This document shows, piece by piece, positions 52,001-58,000 of a stretch of DNA of 64,000 nt. The stretch lies in NCBI RefSeq assembly GCF_000712075.1, contig NZ_JONW01000009.1, forward strand, positions 310,001 through 374,000. Reading direction: 5' to 3'. The notes beneath the pieces are model-generated. The model ran no database searches, was not told the origin of the DNA, and saw only the letters and a list, made by a program, of their open reading frames with translations. This stretch comes from Caulobacter sp. UNC358MFTsu5.1 (lineage in GTDB: Bacteria; Pseudomonadota; Alphaproteobacteria; Caulobacterales; Caulobacteraceae). The first letter of the stretch is position 1. Each line of letters starts with the position of its first letter. The position numbers were made by a program, and so were the translations under genes.

Positions 52001-53527
52001 GTCGTAGCCGCTGATGTCCTCGCCGGCGGCGTTGAAGTCCCAGCCGGACTCGTCGCCCGTGACGATGGCCCCGTCGTTCTCGACATAGACGCCGCCGGCG
52101 TTGCCGCCGGTGCTGCCCGACGCGGCGCCGGCCACGATGCCGTAGCTGGAGCCGCCCGTGCCCGCGCCGCCACCCAGGCTCTGGGCCGAGATGCCCGCCG
52201 AGCCGTAGCCGACCGTGTGCAGATAGCCGCTGTTGTAGACCCGCACGTCGCCGGACTCGGCGGCCGCGCCGCTGACCGCGCCGTCGCTCAGGCCGTAGCC
52301 GTCGCCGCCGTTGCCGCCCGTGCCGGCCCGGCTCTGGGCGAAGATCGCCGCCGCGCCCTTGCCGGTGGTCACCACCTGGGCCTGGTTGGTCAGATCGACG
52401 TCGCCGCCGGCGCCGGCCTTGCCGCCCCGCCCGCTGATCACATAGCCGTAGCCGTTGCCGCCCGTGCCGCCGCTGCCGCCCTGGCTGAGGGCGAAGATGC
52501 CGGCCAGCTTGTCCGTCGCGGTCTTGATCGGACCGTCGGCGGCGTAGACGGTCGCGGTGACGGTCTGGCCGTTGCCGCCGTCGCCGCCGTTGCCCGGCTC
52601 CTTGCCCACGGTGACGCAGCCGAACCAGCCGAAGCAGATGCGCACGCCGCCGCCGTCGGCGCCGTTCTTGCCGTTGGCGCCGATGCTGGAGAAGATCCGG
52701 TTCCCGATGTCGCCCGCGCCGCCCCAAGAGGTCAGGGCGCCGTTCGGGTCGGTGGAGCCGGTGGAGCCGGCCGGCGGGTTGACCAGCGGCGTGACCAGGT
52801 CGAACGCGACGACGTTGTTGGACGCGTCCTTGACCTTCAGCTTGGGATGGGCGGGATCGGTGTTGTCGACCGACTCCACGGTGTAGGTCTTGCTGGTCCC
52901 CGCGGGGTCCGGGGTGCCGTCGTCGGGATGGTTCCCCGTGCCCTGGTCGGCGACGGTGAAGGTGGTGCCCGCCGCCATCGGCACGAGGATCAGGTTGCCG
53001 CTTTCGGTGCGGACCGTGATCGCGTTGACGATCTCGGCGATCTCTTCCTGCTGGCCGGTGGCCGGGTTCGTGATCAGGTCGTCGACGTGATAGGCGGCCG
53101 TCGGGTTCGGCGGCGGCGCGGGATCGGCCGCCGCCAGGGTCGGCGCGGCCGCCGCGACCATCGCGGTCACGGCCACGGCCAGGCGGCGCAGCTCGCGGCT
53201 CAGCCGCTTGCCGATCGTGTTCCGTCGGCCCACGGGCGCGGCGATCTCGACATCGGCCTCGACGGGGATCGGCGCCAGCCGTTCGGCCAGGATCAGGAAG
53301 CCGTCGTGCAGCGCGATCAGGTCGCGATTGCGGCTCTGCGACAGCAGGCCGGCGATTTCGAGGACCTGGGTCCGCGCCGAGGCGCGGTCGGCGTTCGACA
53401 GGTCGCGTGCGGCGGCCAGCTTTTCCAGCCCGCGCAGCATCAAGGCGATCTTGGCGCACGCCGCCTTGGGAGCCGCGGCCACGCCCGGCATGGCGTCGTT
53501 CTCGTTCTCGGGCGTCGGCGCTTGCAC
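40007..53527 (-). CDS. Giant glycine-rich autotransporter (type Va) adhesin
   Basis: 4506 residues. A cytoplasmic-looking N-terminal extension (1-100) is followed by basic RRNTIGKRLSRELRR and a hydrophobic signal core at 116-134, giving an unusually long signal region. A short unique segment (about 140-330) comes next, then about 55 repeats of roughly 65-75 residues, each centred on AQS(V/I)GGGGGxGG and a VGVGGSGGxGGDGG block with short beta strands between, as expected for a beta-helix passenger. The last 290 or so residues form an autotransporter barrel (SRIFGELNPEPYLAPLRS to the terminal IRVRF). The start is GTG at 53527 after AAAGGTAGAG; ATG at 53491 is an alternative. A role in surface adhesion or biofilm is inferred. 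Confidence 0.9.
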   Translation of the reverse strand: MQAPTPENENDAMPGVAAAPKAACAKIALMLRGLEKLAAARDLSNADRASARTQVLEIAGLLSQSRNRDLIALHDGFLILAERLAPIPVEADVEIAAPVGRRNTIGKRLSRELRRLAVAVTAMVAAAAPTLAAADPAPPPNPTAAYHVDDLITNPATGQQEEIAEIVNAITVRTESGNLILVPMAAGTTFTVADQGTGNHPDDGTPDPAGTSKTYTVESVDNTDPAHPKLKVKDASNNVVAFDLVTPLVNPPAGSTGSTDPNGALTSWGGAGDIGNRIFSSIGANGKNGADGGGVRICFGWFGCVTVGKEPGNGGDGGNGQTVTATVYAADGPIKTATDKLAGIFALSQGGSGGTGGNGYGYVISGRGGKAGAGGDVDLTNQAQVVTTGKGAAAIFAQSRAGTGGNGGDGYGLSDGAVSGAAAESGDVRVYNSGYLHTVGYGSAGISAQSLGGGAGTGGSSYGIVAGAASGSTGGNAGGVYVENDGAIVTGDESGWDFNAAGEDISGYDAYGIIAQSIGGSGGSAGDGAGIVSLGDTVAGAGGDGGTVTVVTGSGSSIHTYGKGATGIMAQSIGGGGGAGGYSIGLVALGAKGGSGGDGGTVTVQNAGWITTEGDFARGVLAQSIGGGGGAGSDAGGLVSLGGNGGAAADGGDVSVSNTGAINTSGDHSSAVQAQSIGGGGGDGGSSGGVFLTIGGSGNIGGKSGSVTVTHGGAIHTKGDDSNGIFAESIGGGGGSGGTASSISVFAGAAIGGQGASGGDGGAVRVNLVPISLNVGGSTVSVDPTIDTEGDRSRGIFAQSVGGGGGAGGFASALTVGYGAGASAAIGGDGSVGGKGGAVWIEGEASITTKGDNAEGIFAQSVGGGGGAGGYALSLAVAASQPAGAAFAVGIGGQGGGGGDGGQVDILSGGSIDTDGRFSTGLVAQSVGGGGGTGGYALAFSGAGGVAAAVAASVGVGGQGGSGGDGGAVGAAFEGKITTHKDDSKGALIQSVGGGGGDGGYAISDAMAVSSGDTGAGSAGVGGSGGSGGAGGSVSGYVGGDITTSGDRSTGLVVQSVGGGGGAGGFAVAGSLSAAVSGAAIGVGVGGVGGGGGDGGDAYGSTGGVVTTGGDQSVGVLVQSVGGGGGSGGFNVSGALSLSATNGGTIGVGLGGAGGGGGDGAGAVADIGDDVVTYGDQSVGVIVQSVGGGGGSGGFNISGGVDIGAGGGLAVAVGLGGSGGGGGGGGAVEASAHNIHTEGDQSGGFLAQSVGGGGGSGGFNISGAASAEIASANALTVGLGGSGGQGGAGGTVKVTLSGLITTLGDRSDAVVVQSVGGGGGSGGIDISGALAASGTGAASLGVGLGGSGGGGGAGGAVEAQVDGVVATLGDDSAGVVAQSVGGGGGSGAFNISADAALSGGIGGAASVGLGGSGGSGGSGGKVKLGVNGVVLTFGEGAEAVLAQSTGGGGGDGGFNVSGDLSVSGTAAFAASVGVGGSGGGGGAADDVTLTMKSGAAAGGDPEATWAAVTYGGDADAVTAQSVGGGGGNGGFNVAGALGAAGDGGGAVSVGVGGSGGGGGSAGDVLATITGDIQTQGDLSHGLLAQSVGGGGGSGGFNVSGALGASGSVAGAVSVGVGGSGGGGGNGGAVTAALTGLVTTEGQRAFAIKAQSVGGGGGDGGFDVAGGLSASGGSAATVSVGVGGSGGGGGDGGAVSLEVAGGASTQGGFSDAIVAQSLGGGGGDGGFNVSGAVNASTGSGGGASVGVGGSGGGGGDGAAVTLTASSQRASGTGDSGVLAHTEGAASRGVLAQSAGGGGGSGGFDIAGALSVTGQSGASVAVGVGGSGGDGGDGGTVQATVHGDVETAGGGSAGVTAQSVGGGGGAGAFNVTGTTTIATAGGAAIGVGVGGSGGGGGDGGSVDLDIIGQILTEGGDSDGVMAQSVGGGGGSGGFNVTGQMSITADAATNIGVGVGGSGGDGGSGGEVTLVMASNAASGTGDSNYAAYTKGYGSRGVVAQSVGGGGGSGGFDIAGQLSIAADTAHNVGVGIGGSGGDGGDAGAVSATIVGDVSTQGVKATGVLVQSQGGGGGAGGFNVTGGVTIATDAASVLVGVGGLGGGGGDAGAVLADLTGDVHTKGRGAGAVAVVSQGGGGGVGGMNVTGGLSVTAAEVQSGLIGVGVGGFGGGGGDGAAVTASLTGDIRTEGDDAIGALIQSLGGGGGAGAINVTGAINIASGDAGTVAMGLGGFGGAGGDAGDVTATLTGATQTDGHRSDGINVQSVGGSGGSGGLNVTGTISVSLESDSLGLGLGVGGFGGGGGDAGDVTATITGSVTTGEDVTTGYVLDAQGRAVGETNGMGSSGVVVQSLGGGGGSGGINVTGDLVINGGSDSAGRAAAIGIGGFGGDGGDAGEVTATIASTQDERTVITSKGDTESAVAIQSIGGGGGNGAINISGSFSLDGSATLGVGGFGGGGGKGGDVTAAIDADLSAHGWRSRGLLVESLGGGGGDGGINIAGGIKGGSDSSEPVITFGVGGGGGNGDVAGDVSVVQTGDVWVQGVEAGGVLVRSIGGGGGDGGLNVTLSATNGSSEERGYALGVGIGGNGGVGADAGDISLVSLGDVIVNAKVVTDAAGKTSLASADFTGGAKGVSVMAIGGGGGSGGINVTGVVALSGSPLTIGVGGSGGAAGDGGDITVVRGDPDDDEVRAGSVVTFGDNSIGVYVESTGGGGGDAGINAVLGLSTAGVDANTPTSESLAVSMAIGGNGGASGDGGEVDVTNRGDISTDGANSDGLVVLSQGGGGGNANYNIGAGYFPKTTALALALGGDPTSGGDGGDITLVQDGSIVTKGDDSDAIIVQSLGGGGGNAMLNSNFAFGASNKLAIAIGREGGTGGAGGDLSIDISGVLDTTGDRSGGLYAQSIGGGGGKSGAISVGAQTATGSDTERQVYEAGMTIGLQGALGADGGQIVVTSEAQVVTRGDEARGLLAQSVGGGGGAGGMALNLIMSTFTGKIVLGGDGGTGGDGGAVDLTQSGLIWTSGDRSDGVLAQSVGGGGGVGGATVTIARPVEAARSDSSAGAMSIALGGSGGAGGVGGAVDVLNAGQIVTEGQFADGIRAQSVGGGGGVGGATMSSSSDTGGAGARTASRISAFINIGGSGGTGGTGGAVDVVNTGLIWTQGDYSSGVSANSIGGGGGDAGIMNDGATISSGDRATTRTALNIGGSGGTGGTGGDVIVTNRPVTDDVQSGLIVTEGKESYGIFAQSIGGGGGNGSSIRSINLITSGKGTTAASLNIGGAGGSGNTGGQVTVQNDGVIGTSGDGAHGILAQSIGGGGGNGGMVLTLGLDFGKETSSPAISVGGIGGDGGNGGDVLVENAGSIVTLGDNADGIVAQSIGGGGGNAGAAISASIDAGVIAVSGLVNAVLGAVGTGDGGQGGEVAVVQSGDITTLGEGSQAIVLQSINGGGGQLAFDITQVYGRKGLPIGGSNDPAATADPRVSARAGAEGATDMNAGSVFLVSSGTYQVGGANAAGIFNQSIGGGGGVLRVNLEVAATPEDDVSTLSALAVDPLTEVGGEAMPLAVDVALGGIDGARNLGGDLDNSQAGDILMNGAHSPGVLDQSIGGGGGRAVVTVDVAQGASVGPVSVALGGRNGTDEGGGAVVRDQQGRITTTGALGAGAILQSVGGGGGVADVVVTGADAATVAPTLSLGSAGGTDLSGGAVTARFDGAIVTTGDHAAGLLVQSIGAGGGVVNLTSPAGGAASLGATAGAAGDGGDVTLDQDGVIVTAGAGAHGVLLQSIGGGGGAVLGGGVTDVSLNQDNIGGGGDIAFTQTGGVLTTGAGAYGVAVQSLGGGGGWVDDVHQGAAGGEGAGGSISLNLADDIMAVGADGVAVFAQSQGSSGAGDIDISLSGVTRGGSGTGAGVVIDGGADNTLVNTGHVSATSNLAIRTSGGDDHVDNLGVVVGDVDLGGGDNSFVNQDGATFIAAHSIVLRETATVRLASARMAAFSLSPAAIPGGAFTNSGDFLMGLSAPRTPIDLAGGAQFANYDDLGDPAANPYYGLRVINTVAIDGDFVQTSTGRMAFDVAFGPYASDHVDVTGSASVAGMGEVTLTWLQDTKPVTLFASGSAVDNGLKIADTLAMDYRVVTGAAGVQLAFTPHFDQGFLNDNGQALGRHMNSAIQAGDSGGMGRLMALIGNLEAGQEAIYSRIFGELNPEPYLAPLRSQLYSANSFSSQLFDCASPGAGLDGKCAWTTIERVTSRGEADAQTLGAKVEGGRLRGGFERPLAGDWSLAAAVGYERLDRVDVDDMRSLAEGQGFNAGLGLKKRSDHAHGSAEMAFSLSGGWQWMDTTRAVEVFGPGRAEAQPESGYLRTDARFAYVVENGRLFVRPALNVWATGLHQQKFAEGGLGGLGGLGASGASHTQFIGTANPEVTLGFVMRQGVRSQTAVAFRVGGLFNTTDRIEMPFRLVGANPASEAARVGTILDRSAYTAGVDFHVIGDDRVSVHFSYDREFGDRIRAQSAGLDIRVRF
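41900..52500 (-). repeat. Glycine-rich passenger repeat array (about 55 units)
   Basis: A degenerate repeat of about 200-220 bases encodes the AQSVGGGGGxGG motif. It is recognisable on the plus strand as recurring blocks of GCCGCCGCC followed by CACGCTCTGGGC or GATCGACTGGGC. Units in the middle (about 46500-50500) are most alike and those near the barrel are shorter. The repeat keeps frame throughout. Confidence 0.85.
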
Positions 53528-53923
53528 TGTCTCTACCTTTTGTCGCGCTCGGAAATCTTCCGCCGGCGCGCACGGCGGGAAGCGGTCCGTCGACGCGCTT
53601 CGTCCTTCAGGGATGGGGTGGAGTCCGGTCGCGACGGTCGGTCACGAGGGGTCAGGATCGCGACCTTGGACGCAGCCTCCGCGTCGGCTTGCGCGGGAGC
53701 TCAGGCGCAAGTGTTTGCGAGGCGACCATCTTGGCGACGCTCAGTACTGGGGCGGGCGAACCCAGGAGCGGATTGTTGCTAAGGCCAAAGCGTTCCCCCA
53801 CAAAAGTGTTGACTGAATTTAACTACTTGTGGTTACGCGAGTTGGCATGCTTCAGCTTACCCATTGCGTGTTTTTTTCGGTGACACCGGAGTCCAGCCGT
53901 CGCGCCCGCCCCGGGCGGCGAGC
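53528..53923. promoter_or_regulatory. Divergent intergenic region between autotransporter and regulator
   Basis: A 396-base gap with no convincing gene. Its right part (53780-53870) is AT-rich and contains a CCACAA-N23-TTGTGG dyad (53798-53832) around a TTGACT element at 53809. Open frames crossing it lack ribosome sites and coding bias. It probably holds the promoters of both divergent genes. Confidence 0.55.
53798..53832. promoter_or_regulatory. Dyad CCACAA-N23-TTGTGG, operator candidate
   Basis: CCACAA at 53798-53803 and TTGTGG at 53827-53832 are inverted copies flanking an AT-rich core that contains TTGACT. It lies about 270 bases upstream of the autotransporter start and 92 bases upstream of the regulator start. 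A site for autoregulation by the neighbouring winged-helix protein is possible. Confidence 0.35.
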
Positions 53924-54871
53924 GTGAGCACGGCGTCGCCGACATCGGCCCCCGCGGGGGCGGCCCAAGACCTCCAGCCGTGGGAGGTCGCCCGGGCGTC
54001 CCTCGGCTACATCCGCGACATCGTGCGGATCACCCGGGGCGACCGCCATTTCCTCGACGCCCTGATCTTCACCGTCGCGCTCGACGCGAACATGACGCCG
54101 GTGACCCGGGACCGCAGCCTGCTGGCCGCCTATGGCGGCGCGGAAGTCTCCACGCCCGACGAACTTCGGCGTCCCGTCAGCATCAACGCGGTGGCCACGT
54201 CGCTGCGGCTGCCCTTGGAGACCGTGCGGCGGCGCTTCCTCAACATGTCCCGCGACGGCCTCTGCATGATCGGGCAGCAAGGCGTGATCATCCCGCGCGC
54301 GGCGGTGACCTCGGCCGTCTACCTGGCCGAGCAGCGCGCCCGCTTCGACCGCACCCGGGGCTTCTACCAGGCGATGCAGGCCGGGGGCGCCTTGCCGGAC
54401 CGGGCGGCGCGCGAGGCCTCGCCGGCGACGGGCGAACCGCTGGTGCGGGCCGCCAACTGGGCGGTCTCGGAATACGCGCTGCGGATTTGTGGCGAGCTGG
54501 TCGCCCTCACGGGCAATGTCGTGAGCAGCATCGTCCTGCTGGACCTGGTGCTGGCCAATATCGACCAACTGCCGCCGTCGGCTCTGCCCGACTGGGGTCG
54601 TGATCCCGAGCGCTTCGGGCGGCCGGTCAGGATCGGGGCGCTGGCGGGTCCGCTGCGGGTTTCCGGCGAGACCATCCGGCGGCACCTTCTGACCTTGGAG
54701 ACGCTCGGCTTCTGTCGTCGCAGATCAGGCGGTCTGGTCGCGGTCGCGCCCGACTCCGCCCGGCCGCAACTGATGCGCATCGTCGAGACCAACAGGACCA
54801 ACAGCGCACGCCTGTTCGCCCGTCTGGGCCAGCTGGGCGTCCTCGACGGCTGGGACGCCGCGATCGCCTAG
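53924..54871 (+). CDS. Putative transcriptional regulator with duplicated winged-helix module
   Basis: About 315 residues with GTG at 53924; an in-frame TTG at 53864 would add 20 residues but has no ribosome site. The protein is an internal duplication. Each half has a helical stretch (YIRDIVRITRGDRHFLDALI; CGELVALTGNVVSSIVLLDL) followed by a winged HTH (PVSINAVATSLRLPLETVRR, then FLNMSRDGLCMIGQQGVIIP; PVRIGALAGPLRVSGETIRR, then HLLTLETLGFCRRRSGGLVA). No named family is recognised with certainty. It is divergent from the giant autotransporter and upstream of the YDG exoprotein, so control of these surface proteins is likely. DNA binding is inferred from the motif pattern. Confidence 0.7.
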   Translation: MSTASPTSAPAGAAQDLQPWEVARASLGYIRDIVRITRGDRHFLDALIFTVALDANMTPVTRDRSLLAAYGGAEVSTPDELRRPVSINAVATSLRLPLETVRRRFLNMSRDGLCMIGQQGVIIPRAAVTSAVYLAEQRARFDRTRGFYQAMQAGGALPDRAAREASPATGEPLVRAANWAVSEYALRICGELVALTGNVVSSIVLLDLVLANIDQLPPSALPDWGRDPERFGRPVRIGALAGPLRVSGETIRRHLLTLETLGFCRRRSGGLVAVAPDSARPQLMRIVETNRTNSARLFARLGQLGVLDGWDAAIA

Positions 54872-54945
54872 AGCGTTCGCGTTTCCCCCGACCCGGCTCG
54901 GCGATCCTGCCCTGCCGCCCGGATCGATCGCCGCATCTGGAACCC

Positions 54946-54964
54946 GGAATCCGCGCGGGATTCC
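54946..54964. terminator. Hairpin after regulator gene
   Basis: GGAATCC (54946-54952) pairs with GGATTCC (54958-54964) around GCGCG, 75 bases after the regulator stop. It has no T-run, so it is only a possible terminator between the regulator and the exoprotein gene. Confidence 0.35.
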
Positions 54965-55083
54965 CAACGCGCGGCGCCCAGAGACTAGACGGACGGCGCT
55001 CGGGGTTTCGCCCCATGGCTCCCGCCAGACCCACGCCCGATCATCGCGCCCTGGATGACCACCGGGTCGAGAGCGTTGGCGTG

Positions 55084-58000
55084 ATGACTTCATCCCTCCG
55101 CACGGCGTTTCTGCGCAGTTCCATGTTGGCGTGGGTCGGCGGGGTGGATCGACGAAAATCCCCGGAGCCGGGAGCGACGGTTCGGCGGTTGGCGATCACC
55201 CTGTTCGGCGCCGCCCTGGCGACCACGGCCGCGCCGGCCCTGGCTCAGGCCCCGGCGGGCCTCCCCACGGGCGGCGCCTTCGTTCGCGGGGAAGGCCAGA
55301 TCGGCCAGACCGCACCGGACGTGATGACGATCACCCAGTCCAGCCAGCGCGGCGTGATCGACTGGAGCAGCTTCTCGATCTCCAGCCCCAGCCAGGTCAA
55401 CATCCTCAACGGCCAGGGCGCGACGCTGAACCGGGTGCTGGGCGGCGAGGTCTCGCGGATCGACGGCGGCCTGACGGCGACCGGCTCGGTCTTTCTGATG
55501 AACCCGCACGGCGTCATCGTCGGGGCGGGCGGACGCGTGCTGGCGGGCGGCAATTTCGTCGCCACCACCAAGGAGACCAGCCTCGACGACTTCATGGCGG
55601 GCGGTCCCCTCGCCTTCACCGGCGGCTCCCAGGCGTCGGTGGTCAATGAAGGCTCGATCGTCTCGCGCGGCGGCGACGTAGTGATGATCGCCAGCGCGGT
55701 CGCCAATCGCGGAACGATCGAGGCGCCGAACGGCCGGGTCAGCCTAGTCGCCGCCGACGAGGTCCTGCTGGCCACCACCGACCGCAGCGACGGCGGCCTC
55801 TATGTGGCGACCGCCTCGGGCGGCGGCGACGTCACCCAGGAGGGGCGCATCCAGGCGGCCGCGGCGACGCTGCAGGCGGCGCACGGCAACATCTACGCCC
55901 TGGCGGGCAACCGTGACGGCCTCATTCAGGCGACCGGGACCGAACGGATCAACGGCCAGCTGTGGCTGACCGCGCCGCAGGGCGCGATCACGGTCGGCGG
56001 AGCCCTGTCGGCGGTCAACGCCGACGGGACGGGCGGCAAGGTCGTCGCCAATGGTCGCGAGGTGACGCTGGCGTCGTCGGCGCGGGTTTCGGCCGCCGGT
56101 GCGACCGGCGGCGAAGTGCTGGTCGGAACCTCGGCCTTCGGCGGGGCAGACCTGGCCCAAACCACGACGATCGCGTCGGGCGCGACGATCCTGGCCGGAG
56201 GTCCCTCGGGGGGCGGCCGGGTCGAGACCTCGGGCAAGACCGTCTCGATCGGCGCGGCGCGGATCGACGCCGGACGCGGCGGGACCTGGCTGCTGGACCC
56301 CGACGACCTGACCATCGACGCGCCAGCGGCGGCGACCATCACCGGAACGCTGGACGGTGGCAGCGACGTCACCCAGGCCACCACGGCCGGCGGGACGGGC
56401 GGCAGCGGCGACATCACCGTCCAGGCGCCCGTCGTCTGGACCGGCGGCGGCAACTTGACGCTCAACGCCTATCGCGACCTCAACATCAACGCCCAGATCG
56501 ACGGCGGCGGTGAGTTCACCTTCTCGGCCGGGCGCAACGCGACGATCTCGGCGCCCGTGGCCGGGGCCGTGGTGTCGACCGGGCTACCCCTCTATTTCGG
56601 CGTCAGCGGGACCCTGACCATCGCCTCAGGCGGCTCGGTGTCGGGCAGTAGCGGCGTCGGCCTGGCGGCCTCGACCTTCGTGAACCAGGCCGGCGCCGGG
56701 GCGCTCACCTCCGGAACCGACTGGTACATCGTGACCCCCGATCCCGGTTCGGTCACGCTGGGGGGCCTGGTCCCGGATTTCTATCAGTACGACATCATCA
56801 CCAGCGGCTCGCCGGCGGCGGCGGGAAACGGCGTGCTCTATACGGCCGCCCCCACGGTCAGCGTCACCCTGGGAACAGTCACCAAGAGCTATGACGGCAC
56901 GACCACCGCCACGCTGGACGACGGCAACACCACCGTCACGGGCCTGAACGCCGCCGACGACTGGTCGCTGGACGGCGTCTATTCCACCAAGAACGCCGGG
57001 ACCGGCCTGACCGTCACCACCAGCAACTTCCAGATCACGGAAGGCGGGATCCCGGTCTACGGCTATGCGTTCGCCGCGCCCGTGCCGACCTCGACGACCG
57101 GTGAGATCACCCCGGCCGTGCTGACGGCCAGCATCATCGGCACGCCGACCAAGACCTACAACGCCACCACCAGCGCCACCCTGACCGCCTCGAACTACCA
57201 GCTGACGGGCGTCGCGGCGGGCGAGACGATCACGATCAGCGGCCTGACGAGCGAGGACTACGACTCCGCCAACGCCGGCGCGCGCACCATCACCGCCACC
57301 CTGACCACCCCGGACTTCGTCGCGGGTTCCGGCGTGGACCTCAACAACTACGTGCTGCCGACCAGCGCCACCGGCGCGGGCCTGATCAATCCAGCCACCC
57401 TGACGATCAGCGGGCTCACGGCCAACAACAAGGTCTATGACGGCAACGCCGTCGCGACGGTCAACACCGCGGGCGCCAGCCTGTTCGGCGTGATCGGCGG
57501 CGACAGCGTCACCGTCGATGGCTCCGGCGCGACCAGCTTCTTCCCCAGCAAGAACGTCGGGACCAACCTGGCGGTCACGGTGACCGGCGTGACGCTGAGC
57601 GGGGCCAGCGCCGGCAACTACGTGGTGACCCAGCCCAGCGGCCTGGTCGCGGACATCACTCGGGCCACGCTCACGATCTCGTCGGTCACGATCAACGACA
57701 AGGTCTACGACGGAACGGCGGCGGCGACCGCCGACACCAGCTCGGCGGTGCTGACCGGCAAGATCGCGGGCGATGACGTCACCATCACCGCCTCGGGCCT
57801 GTTCTTCGCCTCGAAGGACGTCGCCCAGAACATTCCCATCTTCGCCACCGGCGGCGTGATCAGCGGCGCGGACAGCGGCAACTACCGGACAGTGGTCGCC
57901 GGCTCGGTGACGGGCGACATCACACCCCGCCCGGTCACGATCACCGTCACCGGGACGCCGACCAAGATCTATGACGGCACGACGGCCGCGCGACTGTCGC

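Noticed and set aside
41900..52500. CRISPR-like repeat array
   Set aside because: Repeats are translated, degenerate, in frame and have no unique spacers; no cas genes are present.
41078..53782. Several long plus-strand open frames, including one of over 1100 codons at 44246-47647 and one of over 1200 codons at 49997-53782
   Set aside because: They lie opposite the glycine-rich autotransporter. Its GC-rich repeats suppress stop codons on the other strand, and the translations are low-complexity Ala/Arg/Pro/His strings with no domains or ribosome sites.
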